A stretch of 64,000 nucleotides of DNA from Paenibacillus sp. MBLB1832 (GCF_032271945.1 NZ_CP130319.1:1755001-1819000); one strand, 5' to 3'; shown: positions 1 through 9,487, counted from the first letter of the stretch. Notes: generated by a model from the letters alone, not told the origin. Numbers and translations: made by a program.

Positions 1-1
1 G

Positions 2-1036
2 ATGGATAAGCTGGGGCTGAAAGTGCCGACGAATTACGATGAGCTGTATAACGTATTGAAAGCATTCAAGGAAAAGGATCCTGACGGCAACGGAAAGGAT
101 GATACCTTTGGGGTATCCATGGGTGTTGGCGCAGACGGAGCGTTAATCGGTGTCGGTTCACTTACCGCAAGCTTCCGTTCCGGAGCAGGTTTTGGTTCAA
201 ACGTATGGGTAGAGGATGGCAAGGGAGGCATTGTGCTCGCAGACATTGGGCCTAACGCGAAACCTTCGTTGACCTTCCTTGCGAAGTTATACAAAGATGG
301 CCTTATTGCCAAAGACTTTGCTGTTAAGAAAGACCAACAAGTGAAGGATGACTTTCTCTTGGGTAAGACGGGCGCAATTTCCTGGGCCTATAATGCTTAC
401 GATCCAACGAATACGATTAACAAAGCGAAAGCAGCAAATCCGAATTGGAGCGTCATATCTGTACCGCCGATTAAAGCGATGGATGGTTCTGAGGGCGGCT
501 ATATCAAGGATACGGGTTACTTCGGCATCTTTGGAATTAACAAGGATGTGGCCAAAGATCCCGGTAAGCTGGCGCGTGTACTGAAGATGCTCGATGATCA
601 AATTGGCGACGACGGCGCGAACTTCATTAAATGGGGCGTAGAAGGAGTTCACTATAAGAATGAGAATGGGAAGAAAACGGAAACAGACGTAGGTTCAAAG
701 GAAGGACCTATTAAGTATAAACTGACAGACCATGCCGCTGAAGGGGATTGGATCTACATCGCGTCGGATACGGATGAGTCGAAGAAATACCGTATGGAAG
801 CCTTTGATAACGCGCTGAAAGGCAAGCCTTGGTCCAAACAGGATACTGGTTTGTACTCCAAAACCTATGCGGAGAAGGGCAAAGAGCTGTTGAAGCAAAT
901 TTACGATGCTGAAGTTAAGATTATTATGGGTGAAGCTCCGGTGGATTCCTTCGATAAGGCAATTGCCGATTTCAACTCCAAAGGCGGAGACCTCATTACG
1001 AAGGAAATGAACGACGCTTGGAAAGCTAGAAAATAA
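2..1036 (+). CDS. Sugar ABC transporter solute-binding protein (5' truncated)
   Basis: This is the C-terminal two thirds of an LplA/AlgQ-like extracellular solute-binding protein that would deliver oligosaccharide to the permease encoded next. The first visible Met is internal: the segment MDKLGLKVP aligns with DKLGLKVPE in the middle of the binding protein at 19151-20671, so the signal peptide and lipobox lie left of the window. It carries the EF-hand-like loop DPDGNGKDDTFG, known in AlgQ-type binding proteins as a calcium site, and the usual C-terminal pattern (KIIMGEAPVDSFDKAI, ending KEMNDAW). The stop lies 65 bases before the permease start, which fits one operon. The substrate cannot be read from the sequence. 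Confidence 0.9.
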   Translation: MDKLGLKVPTNYDELYNVLKAFKEKDPDGNGKDDTFGVSMGVGADGALIGVGSLTASFRSGAGFGSNVWVEDGKGGIVLADIGPNAKPSLTFLAKLYKDGLIAKDFAVKKDQQVKDDFLLGKTGAISWAYNAYDPTNTINKAKAANPNWSVISVPPIKAMDGSEGGYIKDTGYFGIFGINKDVAKDPGKLARVLKMLDDQIGDDGANFIKWGVEGVHYKNENGKKTETDVGSKEGPIKYKLTDHAAEGDWIYIASDTDESKKYRMEAFDNALKGKPWSKQDTGLYSKTYAEKGKELLKQIYDAEVKIIMGEAPVDSFDKAIADFNSKGGDLITKEMNDAWKARK

Positions 1037-1101
1037 GCAGGTAACACAGGATAAGCGGCGCCATCGCGCTGCTTTCCTGACGATAAAAGGTGGGAAAAGG
1101 C

Positions 1102-1968
1102 ATGAAATCAAAATTGGGAAATGGCCTATTCGACGGATTTAATATCATTATCCTAACAATCGCAACGATAATATGTGTGCTTCCAATTATCAACGTCATC
1201 GCGATGTCTTTCGCGCCTATGAAGGATCTAGTTTCCGGAAAATTCTTACTTTGGCCGAGTTCGTTTGATTTGAGCGCATATCGTTTTATTTTTAATACGG
1301 GTATATTTTTTCAGGCATTGAAGAACACCGTCTGGGTAACGGTAGTTGGAACGGTTCTGAACTTGGCGTTCACGACAACTTTAGCCTATGTGTGTTCGAG
1401 GCAGCGGTTCAGCGCCAGAAGAGTATTGCTGTTCATGGTCGTCTTCACCATGCTATTCTCAGGAGGCCTCATTCCGACGTATCTCGTTGTGAAGTCAACA
1501 GGACTCATGAACTCCTTATGGGCACTCGTAATTCCAACGGCTGTTTCGGCATTCAATCTGCTTGTGATTCGGGAGTTTTTTGAATCCATTCATGAGAGTA
1601 TTATTGAGTCAGCGACAATAGATGGTTGCAATGATTTGGGTATATTTATCCGAATTGTACTGCCGTTATCGATCCCGGCACTGGCAACGTTCACGCTATT
1701 CTATGCCGTAGGCAACTGGAATCAATATTTCAATGCAATTCTGTATGTCAATAAGCCATCCTTATGGCCGCTGCAAATATTGTTGCGGCAAGTTGTTCTC
1801 ATCGGCCAAGCAGATATTTATGCGAATGCAAATACGGAGATCATTCCGCTTCCCGTATCTTCGCAGATGGCGACTGTCGTGTTAACGTCGGCCCCCATTG
1901 TTATTTTATACCCTTTCTTGCAAAAATATTTTGTCAAGGGACTCACGCTTGGCGCGGTGAAAGGGTAA
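1102..1968 (+). CDS. Sugar ABC transporter permease (LplC/MalG-like)
   Basis: Inner subunit of a carbohydrate ABC importer, 288 residues, with about six hydrophobic membrane segments beginning at residues 10-30. The cytoplasmic EAA loop that docks the ATPase is visible as ESATIDGCNDLGIFIRIVLP, and the C-terminus LGAVKG is typical of LplC proteins. I place the start at ATG 1102, behind AAGGTGGG, rather than at an in-frame GTG at 1090 that overlaps that ribosome binding site. It follows the binding-protein gene directly. The partner LplB-type permease must lie left of the window. No ATPase is encoded nearby, as is common where one MsmX-type ATPase serves many sugar importers. Confidence 0.93.
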   Translation: MKSKLGNGLFDGFNIIILTIATIICVLPIINVIAMSFAPMKDLVSGKFLLWPSSFDLSAYRFIFNTGIFFQALKNTVWVTVVGTVLNLAFTTTLAYVCSRQRFSARRVLLFMVVFTMLFSGGLIPTYLVVKSTGLMNSLWALVIPTAVSAFNLLVIREFFESIHESIIESATIDGCNDLGIFIRIVLPLSIPALATFTLFYAVGNWNQYFNAILYVNKPSLWPLQILLRQVVLIGQADIYANANTEIIPLPVSSQMATVVLTSAPIVILYPFLQKYFVKGLTLGAVKG

Positions 1969-2110
1969 TGCAGGGGGCACCTTTCAGTTAAAGTAGTTTA
2001 AAAAGAAGGGAGTGAATTCATATATAAGAATAACGCCATTCAGCAACCCTATTCGCAAATTGGCCAATTGTCAAAACGATTTGATTCAGCGAACAGTGGA
2101 GGTGGGAGAC

Positions 2111-3073
2111 ATGGGTTATAAGCTCAGACTTAGTATAATCGTATGCTTGTCTATTCTTGCGTTGATAGCTTCGGGCATTTTCCTTTGGAAGCCTGTGAAT
2201 GCTTCGCCAGATACAGTCATGTCTGTTAATGGAACAGTGATTACGACTCAGGAGTTTGAGCTGATTACGGGAATGTCTTGGGAGCGTGCCGGTGCCAAGA
2301 TGACGAATGAACAAAAAAATCAGCTTGTACGCACACGGGTCATTCAATTGGAAGCCAAGAAGCGTGGTATTCCAGTCTCAATTGATTATGCAGCCTTTAC
2401 CCAGGAACTGCAAAAGGAAAATCTACGACGTGCCACGGCATTGAATAATCACGAACCGATCTATGGTCCTAAGCAATATTCGGAGCGAATGTACTTCGAT
2501 TACCGGATAGCGAATATCACTCGTGATCTCCGCAGATATATGCAGGAGCACGAGCTAGATACGAGCGATGTCAAGTTAGGCGCTTATTATGAAGCGAATA
2601 AAGATCAAGTTGCTTTGAAATTAGATTCCTATGCGTTTCAAGAACTTATAGTGCCTGATCTTACAGATGCATCAAAAGGCAAGGCTGAAGAGCTGTTGAA
2701 TCAGCTGAGGGCTGGTGCAAACTTTGATCACATATACGCAGAACGTTCTAAAGCAGAGGGTTTAACAGCAAGTGAATTCATGAATGAAGACAATCGGCGG
2801 TCATTTGACAAATATCGAAGTGTCTTCTTCAATGCAGTTCACTCCTTGAAACAGGGTGAAGTAGCTCTTGAAGCAATTGAAGATCAGGATAGCTACAAGA
2901 TTGTCAAATGTACGAAGCGGGAGACTGCAGGATACAAAACCTTCGAAGAAGCGAAAAATGATGTGCTGCAAAGATACCTGGATGCGCAGCTGGAGTCTTA
3001 TCTGAAGCCTTTTGTTCTAAAAGCGAAAGTAACAATAACTATGAGTCACTTTAATTTTTTGCGAATCCTATAA
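2111..3073 (+). CDS. Secreted PpiC/SurA-like peptidyl-prolyl isomerase or foldase
   Basis: A 320-residue exported protein. An N-terminal hydrophobic segment (about residues 7-26) is followed by a SurA/PrsA-type N-domain starting VMSVNGTVITTQEFE, a helical region, and a parvulin-like part (FQELIVPDL, then EELLNQLRAGANFDHI). The C-terminal helix has the usual FEEAKNDVLQRYLDAQLE pattern. The start is ATG 2111, preceded by a strong GGAGGTGGG; an upstream in-frame GTG at 2012 is less likely. There is no lipobox, so it is probably held by its signal anchor. It lies between a permease and a secreted beta-helix enzyme 20 bases downstream, which suggests it helps fold that enzyme. Whether the parvulin domain keeps isomerase activity is uncertain. 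Confidence 0.8.
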   Translation: MGYKLRLSIIVCLSILALIASGIFLWKPVNASPDTVMSVNGTVITTQEFELITGMSWERAGAKMTNEQKNQLVRTRVIQLEAKKRGIPVSIDYAAFTQELQKENLRRATALNNHEPIYGPKQYSERMYFDYRIANITRDLRRYMQEHELDTSDVKLGAYYEANKDQVALKLDSYAFQELIVPDLTDASKGKAEELLNQLRAGANFDHIYAERSKAEGLTASEFMNEDNRRSFDKYRSVFFNAVHSLKQGEVALEAIEDQDSYKIVKCTKRETAGYKTFEEAKNDVLQRYLDAQLESYLKPFVLKAKVTITMSHFNFLRIL

Positions 3074-3093
3074 TATTTGGAGGTATCTTATAC

Positions 3094-5022
3094 ATGCGAA
3101 ATATGTATTTGAAGTTTGCAGCCGCTTGCATGTTGGCGTTTGGACTCATGATGATGATTAGCGTTGCTCAGGCGTATGCAGCCGATTATTACGTAAATAG
3201 TGTTGGTGGCAATAACAGTAATAACGGTACGAGCTCGAGCTCTGCCTGGGCGGATTTTACGAACGTAAACAGCAGAACCTTCAACCCTGGAGACCGGATC
3301 CTGCTTGCACGTGGTGGCAGTTGGAATGGTATGCTTCACCCGCTTGGCTCTGGCAACAGCACATCCCCCATTATCATTGATGCTTACGGCAGCGGCGCTT
3401 CGCCATTTGTGAATGCAAATGGGGCCATATCGGGCGTTTTTTTGCAAAATCAGCAGTATTGGGAAATCAATAACTTAGAAGTCATCAACAATGTTCGCGC
3501 CACCAATGGCAAACGTAGAGGCATTTATGTGGAGAATTTGGATGGAGGTACACTGAACCACATCTACATTAAGAACAATAATGTTCATGATATTTATGGA
3601 GATAACACGAAAAATTCCGATGGTAGTGCTGGTATTTTTGTTGTTGTGCATGGCAACACAGTTCAGTCTAAGTTTAATGATGTATGGATTGATAACAATA
3701 TCGTAGGTCCAGCGGTTGATCGTACGGGGATCACCACCTATTCTACTTGGGGTTGCCGGGTAGAAACGCATTGTAGTTCAACTTACAATTGGTATCCCAT
3801 GACCAATATCAAGATTTCAAACAACTACCTGAATGATATTGGCGGTGATGGCATCGTTCCGATGCAGACGGTAGGGACGATTGTGGAGTATAACACAATC
3901 AGCGGTTTCAATATACGTTCGGGTCAATTTAATGACGGAATTTGGGCATGGGATGCGGATGATACCATTATTCAATATAACGAAGTAAGCGGTGCCAAAA
4001 CGACAAACGACTCGGAAGGCTATGATTTGGACTGGGGTCAAAAAGGTACTATTATCCAATATAACTATAGTCATGACAATGAGGGCGGATTCCTCTTATT
4101 CTGTAACTGCAGCTACCCTTCGGTCAATAAGAACTCTATTGCTAGATATAATATTAGTCAGAATGATCAGGCACGGTTAATTATTTTCTCAGGTGCTCCG
4201 GACAATTTGCAAATCTACAATAACACCATGTATCTGAATAGCACTTCAACGGCGAAGCCGATAGATGGAAGTGCAGGCGGAGGGACCGCTAGTATTAAAA
4301 ACAATATCTTCTATTTGGAATCCGCGGGGACTTGGTCTGGATTAACTTCCTTTGGTACGCTGACCTTCGATTACAACACGATCTATGGTGTTCATACGAC
4401 AGGCGAACCTGCTGATGCGCATAAATTGACAACGGATCCCAAGCTGATGGGAGCTGGCGATGGAGTAAGCCGCACAAACCTGGAAGGCTATAAGCTTATG
4501 AGCGGATCTCCTGCCCTTGGCTCCGGTGTGCTGATCAGCAACAACGGTGGCAAGGATTATTGGGGCAATTCGGTATCGAGCACAAATGCTCCGAACCGAG
4601 GCGCGTACGGAGGCTCGGGCAACATTGCAGGGAATCCTGGTTTTGAATCCGGCAGCTTGTCGCCATGGACGAACTGGAATACTGCCAGTGTTGTGAACAC
4701 CAACGTCAATAGCGGCAGCTATGCCCTGAAGCTGAACGGTGGCCCAGGAAGCGCTGAGCAAATCATTACAGTTCAGCCTAACACAACTTACACGTTGAAG
4801 GGTAGAGGCAAGGTCGCTGTGAATGGAGAAAGCTTCACACTTGGTGTGAAGAACTTTGGGGGAACCTCTGTCTCGGTACCCTTCACTTCCCTTCAATATA
4901 CAGAAAACAGTCTGACGTTTACGACAGGGGCTACAAATACGGCGGCTACAATTTATATGTACAAAGCCACAGGAACCGGAGCCGCTTACGGCGATGATGT
5001 GACCGTAACGGCTGGTCCATGA
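3094..5022 (+). CDS. Secreted right-handed beta-helix protein with C-terminal CBM (lyase-like)
   Basis: A 642-residue secreted protein. A Sec signal peptide ends near residue 29 (AQAYA-ADYYV). Residues 30 to about 510 form a right-handed parallel beta-helix with many N-rich turns (IKNNNVHDIYGD, IQYNEVSG, IYNNTMYLNS), the fold of pectate-lyase-like and related polysaccharide-degrading enzymes. Residues 512-640 look like a CBM4/9-type jelly roll (NPGFESGSLSPWTNWN). The ATG at 3094 follows GGAGG, and a strong terminator follows the gene. It is about 80 percent identical by eye to the protein at 7459-9390. The enzyme family and substrate are not certain; a polysaccharide lyase is the best guess. 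Confidence 0.85.
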   Translation: MRNMYLKFAAACMLAFGLMMMISVAQAYAADYYVNSVGGNNSNNGTSSSSAWADFTNVNSRTFNPGDRILLARGGSWNGMLHPLGSGNSTSPIIIDAYGSGASPFVNANGAISGVFLQNQQYWEINNLEVINNVRATNGKRRGIYVENLDGGTLNHIYIKNNNVHDIYGDNTKNSDGSAGIFVVVHGNTVQSKFNDVWIDNNIVGPAVDRTGITTYSTWGCRVETHCSSTYNWYPMTNIKISNNYLNDIGGDGIVPMQTVGTIVEYNTISGFNIRSGQFNDGIWAWDADDTIIQYNEVSGAKTTNDSEGYDLDWGQKGTIIQYNYSHDNEGGFLLFCNCSYPSVNKNSIARYNISQNDQARLIIFSGAPDNLQIYNNTMYLNSTSTAKPIDGSAGGGTASIKNNIFYLESAGTWSGLTSFGTLTFDYNTIYGVHTTGEPADAHKLTTDPKLMGAGDGVSRTNLEGYKLMSGSPALGSGVLISNNGGKDYWGNSVSSTNAPNRGAYGGSGNIAGNPGFESGSLSPWTNWNTASVVNTNVNSGSYALKLNGGPGSAEQIITVQPNTTYTLKGRGKVAVNGESFTLGVKNFGGTSVSVPFTSLQYTENSLTFTTGATNTAATIYMYKATGTGAAYGDDVTVTAGP

Positions 5023-5047
5023 TTACTACAAAATAAACTACACATGG

Positions 5048-5090
5048 ATCCGCTTGAATGCTGCGAATATCGGCTCAAGCGGATTTTTTG
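5048..5090 (+). terminator. Rho-independent terminator
   Basis: A perfect 10-bp stem (ATCCGCTTGA at 5048-5057 pairing with TCAAGCGGAT at 5075-5084) is followed by six T. It ends the operon carrying the first beta-helix gene. Confidence 0.93.
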
Positions 5091-5137
5091 ATTAAGCAGC
5101 TATTTGTATTACCCAGAAGAGCTCAATAACTGCCTAA

Positions 5138-5374
5138 ATGCAACAAACAATTATTGCTCTCCTTGATTGCAACAACTGTAGATTGCTTATTGAGGAGGAA
5201 GAGCATAACTTAAGCAATATGTTGGTGAAATGTTCCTACACCAATACACAGGAGCCTAACATTGAAGAGGATACGAACTTTATAGAGCTGCGAGGCACAC
5301 AGTCAGGCTTCTGCTTGCGAATAGAGGAGGTTATGCCTATTAAATGTTTTGCAAATGACTGTAATAAAAAATAA
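5138..5374 (+). pseudogene. Remnant of a Gfo/Idh/MocA oxidoreductase
   Basis: A short open frame whose middle, NIEEDTNFIELRGTQSGF, closely matches NIEEEMNFLELRGTKAGF in the intact Gfo/Idh/MocA protein at 6202-7269. Only this piece of the C-terminal substrate domain is recognisable; the Rossmann domain is missing and no good ribosome binding site precedes it. I read it as the relic of a duplicate of the downstream oxidoreductase. It could alternatively be a fragment of a different family member. Confidence 0.7.
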
Positions 5375-5400
5375 GGTTATTCATTGGGAGGAAGAAGAGT

Positions 5401-6189
5401 ATGCAGTTAGGATTATTGCGACCTAGACGTTTAGAGGTATTTCAACAGGCGCAGGAGTTGGGTCTTCGGTTTGTTGAATTTGCTTGCAATGTGAATAATG
5501 ATTTAACGGAATTTTTCAATCAGATTCAACAGTATAAGCGTGAATCAGAGCGGACAGGTGTTTCTGTGGGATCTATTGGTCGATGGGGGTCCGATCGAAT
5601 TAACAAAGATGGAAGTATTATTGAGGAAGAATTAGAAATTTCCTATCAATTAATTGATGCCGCTCAGCAGCTGGGGTGTCCTTTGTTTGTATGCGGGTGC
5701 AATTATGTTGAAGAATTGTCGTTGTACGATAACGCAACGGCTGCAATACAGTACTTTACCCGAGTACTTGAATACGGAAAAAGTAGGGGAGTTCGCATCG
5801 CTACGTACAATTGCCATTGGAATTGCTTTGTTGTGGATGATCATGCATGGCGGCTAATTCATGGACATCTTCCCGATCTTGGCATTAAATATGATCCTTC
5901 CCACTCTCGTCAAGCTGGTCAAGACTATATAAAGGAAGCGAGAGATTGGGGACACCGGTTCTACCATGTTCATCTCAAAGGTTCTGTTGTCATTGAAGGC
6001 CAACGTTTCGATGATCCGCCGGCTGGTATGGATCAAACGGATTGGCCCACTTTCATGAGTATTCTGTACACGCATCGTTATTCCGGAAAGCTCAGTATCG
6101 AACCTCACTCGGAAACCTGGAGGGATGAACTGTGGGAGAAGGGTGTAAGGTATACGATCGACTATTTCAATAAATTATTATTTCGATAG
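5401..6189 (+). CDS. Sugar phosphate isomerase/epimerase (xylose isomerase-like TIM barrel)
   Basis: A 262-residue protein of the AP-endonuclease-2/xylose-isomerase-like TIM barrel family, whose members isomerise or epimerise sugars and polyols with a bound divalent metal. Candidate metal ligands lie in YDPSHS, FYHVHLKGS and LSIEPHSE. Length is normal. The start is ATG 5401 behind GGGAGGAAG. The stop is 12 bases before a Gfo/Idh/MocA gene, a very common pairing in which oxidoreductase and isomerase act one after the other on a sugar or inositol derivative. The exact substrate is unknown. Confidence 0.87.
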   Translation: MQLGLLRPRRLEVFQQAQELGLRFVEFACNVNNDLTEFFNQIQQYKRESERTGVSVGSIGRWGSDRINKDGSIIEEELEISYQLIDAAQQLGCPLFVCGCNYVEELSLYDNATAAIQYFTRVLEYGKSRGVRIATYNCHWNCFVVDDHAWRLIHGHLPDLGIKYDPSHSRQAGQDYIKEARDWGHRFYHVHLKGSVVIEGQRFDDPPAGMDQTDWPTFMSILYTHRYSGKLSIEPHSETWRDELWEKGVRYTIDYFNKLLFR

Positions 6190-6201
6190 GGGGCAATTCC
6201 A

Positions 6202-7269
6202 ATGAGTAGTAAATTAAAGCTAGGTGTAATAGGTACGGGTAATATTTTTCGAGGTGCGCACTTACCTGTCTGGTTAGGGCATTCAGAAGTCGAAATCGTA
6301 GCCTTATGCGATGTTGCCATGGACAAAGCGCAAGCGATAGCTAATCAGCATGGCATCTCACATGTATATAACGATTACAAGGAAATGCTAGCGAATGAAC
6401 AGCTGGATATCGTTGATATTTGCACTTCCAATGCTTATCACGCTCAGGCTGCGATTTGCGCTATAGAGGCGGGAGCACATGTATTATGTGAAAAACCTGA
6501 TGCTACGAATTCAGCAGATGCTGAAGCTATGGCGGCAGCGTCTATTCGTCATGATAGAATTCTTATGGCAATTCGCAATAATCGGTTTACTTCAACTTCG
6601 TCATTCTTACGTAAATATGTAGATGCTGGACATATGGGCGACATTTATACAGGGCGCTGCGGGTGGATTCGCCGTCGTGGAATTCCTGGGAAAGGTGGTT
6701 GGTTTACTACCAAGGAACTATCCGGTGGCGGACCGCTTATCGATCTAGGCGTACACTTTATAGACTTAGCCATGTGGTTAATGGGGAATCCCAAGCCAGT
6801 TGCTGTCTCAGGCGCTACGTATTGCAAATTTGCCGAATCCAGTCTATCCGACTCCATTCACAGTCAGTTCGGTGAGAAGAATTCAGAAGGCACATTTGAT
6901 GTGGAGGATTTGGCAACGGGTTTTGTGCGATTTGACAATGGCGCGACACTGCAAATTGAATTCAGTTGGGCATCAAATATAGAAGAAGAAATGAATTTCC
7001 TTGAGCTTCGAGGCACGAAAGCGGGTTTTAGCTTGCGCAATGGAGATGCGAAGCTCTTTACGGAAATCGAAGAAACGCTCTGTATGGTCGTTCCGCAGCT
7101 GAAGAAGCAAGCTGACTTTGGCCACGCCAGTCAGATTAACCATTTTATTGACGTCGTACGGAAGAGATCACAGCCGATAGTAACGCCTGAACAAGGTGTA
7201 GACATGATTAAGCTGCTGGCAGGCATTTATGAGTCTGCGCGATTAGGGAGAGAAATTCAATTAACCTAA
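6202..7269 (+). CDS. Gfo/Idh/MocA family NAD(P)-dependent oxidoreductase
   Basis: A 355-residue dehydrogenase. The N-terminal Rossmann fold shows GVIGTGNIFRGAH, and the family's EKP motif (VLCEKPDA) carries the expected lysine. The C-terminal domain includes GGPLIDLGVHFIDLAMWLMG, whose D-x-G-x-H pattern supplies the usual active-site residues. It oxidises or reduces a sugar, inositol or amino-sugar ring position. It forms a two-gene unit with the isomerase upstream (12-base gap, AGGGGG ribosome site). Its C-terminal segment is duplicated as a fragment at 5138-5374. Unlike the two paralogues at 38737 and 52376, it keeps the EKP lysine. Confidence 0.92.
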   Translation: MSSKLKLGVIGTGNIFRGAHLPVWLGHSEVEIVALCDVAMDKAQAIANQHGISHVYNDYKEMLANEQLDIVDICTSNAYHAQAAICAIEAGAHVLCEKPDATNSADAEAMAAASIRHDRILMAIRNNRFTSTSSFLRKYVDAGHMGDIYTGRCGWIRRRGIPGKGGWFTTKELSGGGPLIDLGVHFIDLAMWLMGNPKPVAVSGATYCKFAESSLSDSIHSQFGEKNSEGTFDVEDLATGFVRFDNGATLQIEFSWASNIEEEMNFLELRGTKAGFSLRNGDAKLFTEIEETLCMVVPQLKKQADFGHASQINHFIDVVRKRSQPIVTPEQGVDMIKLLAGIYESARLGREIQLT

Positions 7270-7285
7270 TGATCAGGGTTATGCA

Positions 7286-7312
7286 GCCTGCGGGGGAATT
7301 GCTTTCGCAGGC
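7286..7312 (+). terminator. Weak terminator-like hairpin
   Basis: A 7-bp GC-rich stem (GCCTGCG at 7286-7292 with CGCAGGC at 7306-7312) lies just after the oxidoreductase gene. No T tract follows directly (ATCATGATAAC, then TTTTT later), so it may only slow or stabilise the transcript. Confidence 0.45.
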
Positions 7313-7458
7313 ATCATGATAACTAATTTTTATAAAGGGGGGATTAATTCTATACGAATCTGCTAAAAGAAGAGGAACAGCTTGCACAGTAAGGTTACAT
7401 GTAATTAATGCAATCGAAACATCACTTGATTTTCCAAATTAATGGAGGTGTAATTGTT

Positions 7459-9390
7459 ATGCGATTTACATGGATAAAGTTTGCAAGCGCATGTGTGTTG
7501 ATGTTTGCTCTGATGATAATTTTCTCTGTTGCACAAGCCTATGCGGCTGATTATTACGTCAACAGCAATGGCGGCAGTAACGCCAACAATGGTTTGAGTT
7601 CAAGCAGCGCATGGGCAGATTTCACAAATGTAAACAGTACAACCTTCAGTCCAGGAGACCGGATTTTGCTGGCTCGAGGAGGTACTTGGAACACAATGCT
7701 GCATCCGCTAGGTTCCGGCAGTAGTACATCACCTATTATTATTGATGCGTACGGCACAGGGGTTGCTCCATTAGTAAATGGAAACGGTGCGACGGCAGGC
7801 GTGTATTTGTACAATCAGCAGTATTGGGAGATCAACAATCTTGAGGTCATAAACAATGTGCGTTCGACAGGAGGCAAGCGCAGAGGCATCTATCTGGAGA
7901 ACGTGGATGCTGGTACTCTGAACCACATTTATATTAAAAATAACAATGTGCATGACATTTATGGAGATAACACTAGCGGTAACAATGGCAGTGCTGGGAT
8001 CTATTTGTTTGTTCATGGAACTGCCGTTCAATCCAAGTTCAATGATGTACTCATTGATAACAATACCGTTGGACCTGCGGTAGATCGTACAGGGATTAAC
8101 ACGTATTCGACCTGGAGCTGCCGGGTAGAAACACACTGTAGTTCAACCCCTAACTGGTATCCTTCGACGAATCTTGTCATATCCAACAACTATCTTTCCG
8201 ATATTAGTGGCGATGGTATCGTGCCGAATCAAACGCAAGGAGCTTTGATCCAATACAATACCGTTAATGGCTTTAACATTCGGTCTGGAGCTTTCTGCGC
8301 GGGTATCTGGGCATTTAATGCCGATAATACCATCATTCAGTACAACGAGGTGAGCGGTGGCAAAACGACCAACGATGCAGAAGGATATGATTTGGATTGG
8401 GGGCAAGTCGGGACTGTTATTCAGTACAATTACAGTCATAACAATGAAGGTGGATTTCTTCTATTTTGCAACTGCAGTTATCCTTCGGTTAACAAGAATT
8501 CCATTGCAAGGTATAATATTAGTCAGAACGATCAGAATCATTTAATCAATTTTTCAGGTAGTCCGGATAATTTGCAAATCTATAATAATACCATGTATCT
8601 GAACAGCACATCTACGGCCAAACCCATGGATGGAAGCGCTGGCGGCGGTGGAGTTGCCACGTTCAAGAACAATATCTTTTACCTGGAATCAGCAGGAATC
8701 TGGTCTGGATTAGGATCTTTTGGAACACTGACATTTGATTACAACACAATTTACGGTGTGCATACAACGGGCGAACCAAGTGATGCGCATAAGTTGACGA
8801 CGGATCCGAAATTGATGGGACCTGGCAATGGGGTTAGCCGTACCAACCTTGAAGGCTATAAGCTGATGAACAGCTCGCCAGCGCTTGGTTCCGGTGTGCT
8901 CATCAGCAACAACGGCGGGAAAGATTATTGGGGTAATCCAGTATCGAGCACCAGTGCTCCGAACCGAGGCGCATATAACGGGAAAGGTAATGTTGCAGTC
9001 AATCCGGGATTTGAATCCGGGACTCTGTCCCCATGGACGAATTGGAACACAGCAAGCGTTATAAGCTCTAACGTTAATAGCGGCAGTTATGCGCTGAAGC
9101 TGAACGGCGGTCCTGGCAGTGCCGAACAAATCATTACCGTGCAGCCGAATACGACGTACACCTTGAAAGGCAGAGGCAAGGTTGCTGTAAATGGGGAAAG
9201 TTTTACGATTGGCGCCAAAAACTTCGGAGGCACCTTTATCTCAACGCCATTCACTTCCCTTCAATATACGGAAAACAGTGTAACCTTTACAACAGGAGCG
9301 ACAAATACAACAGCGACCATTTATTTATACAAGGCAACAGGAGCCGGGGCTGCATACGCTGATGATGTAACCGTAACCGCGATTCCATAA
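7459..9390 (+). CDS. Secreted right-handed beta-helix protein with C-terminal CBM (paralogue)
   Basis: A 643-residue secreted protein collinear with the one at 3094-5022: signal peptide (cleavage after AQAYA), beta-helix region, and the same C-terminal carbohydrate-binding domain (NPGFESGTLSPWTNWN, ending DDVTVTAIP). Whole blocks such as the one holding LLFCNCSYPSVNK are unchanged. I chose ATG 7459, behind GGAGGTG, over an in-frame ATG at 7408 that has no ribosome site and would hide the signal peptide. It looks like a recent tandem duplicate. The substrate is probably the same or closely related. It is followed by two hairpins and converges with an AraC-type regulator. Confidence 0.85.
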   Translation: MRFTWIKFASACVLMFALMIIFSVAQAYAADYYVNSNGGSNANNGLSSSSAWADFTNVNSTTFSPGDRILLARGGTWNTMLHPLGSGSSTSPIIIDAYGTGVAPLVNGNGATAGVYLYNQQYWEINNLEVINNVRSTGGKRRGIYLENVDAGTLNHIYIKNNNVHDIYGDNTSGNNGSAGIYLFVHGTAVQSKFNDVLIDNNTVGPAVDRTGINTYSTWSCRVETHCSSTPNWYPSTNLVISNNYLSDISGDGIVPNQTQGALIQYNTVNGFNIRSGAFCAGIWAFNADNTIIQYNEVSGGKTTNDAEGYDLDWGQVGTVIQYNYSHNNEGGFLLFCNCSYPSVNKNSIARYNISQNDQNHLINFSGSPDNLQIYNNTMYLNSTSTAKPMDGSAGGGGVATFKNNIFYLESAGIWSGLGSFGTLTFDYNTIYGVHTTGEPSDAHKLTTDPKLMGPGNGVSRTNLEGYKLMNSSPALGSGVLISNNGGKDYWGNPVSSTSAPNRGAYNGKGNVAVNPGFESGTLSPWTNWNTASVISSNVNSGSYALKLNGGPGSAEQIITVQPNTTYTLKGRGKVAVNGESFTIGAKNFGGTFISTPFTSLQYTENSVTFTTGATNTTATIYLYKATGAGAAYADDVTVTAIP

Positions 9391-9439
9391 TGAGAACTGG
9401 TTTAACATAGAACGGATCGATTTGAGAGTGTTCATGATC

Positions 9440-9487
9440 GTACAAGAAGCCCTGCCGCTCTAGAAGAGCAGCAGGGCTTCTTACGTA
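9440..9487 (+). terminator. Long hairpin after the beta-helix gene
   Basis: A stem of more than 14 bp, GTAC-AAGAAGCCCTGC against GCAGGGCTTCTT-AC-GTAC, with no following T tract. It sits in the convergent intergenic gap and may act with the next hairpin. Confidence 0.6.

Noticed and set aside
34-1111. Several antisense open frames under the binding-protein gene
   Set aside because: They are shadows of the real coding frame, with no ribosome sites and no recognisable protein pattern. The same holds for antisense frames under the other large genes.
2012-2110. Upstream GTG start for the foldase gene
   Set aside because: It has an A/G-rich stretch before it, but the strong GGAGGTGGG at 2098-2106 and the signal anchor directly after ATG 2111 favour the later start.
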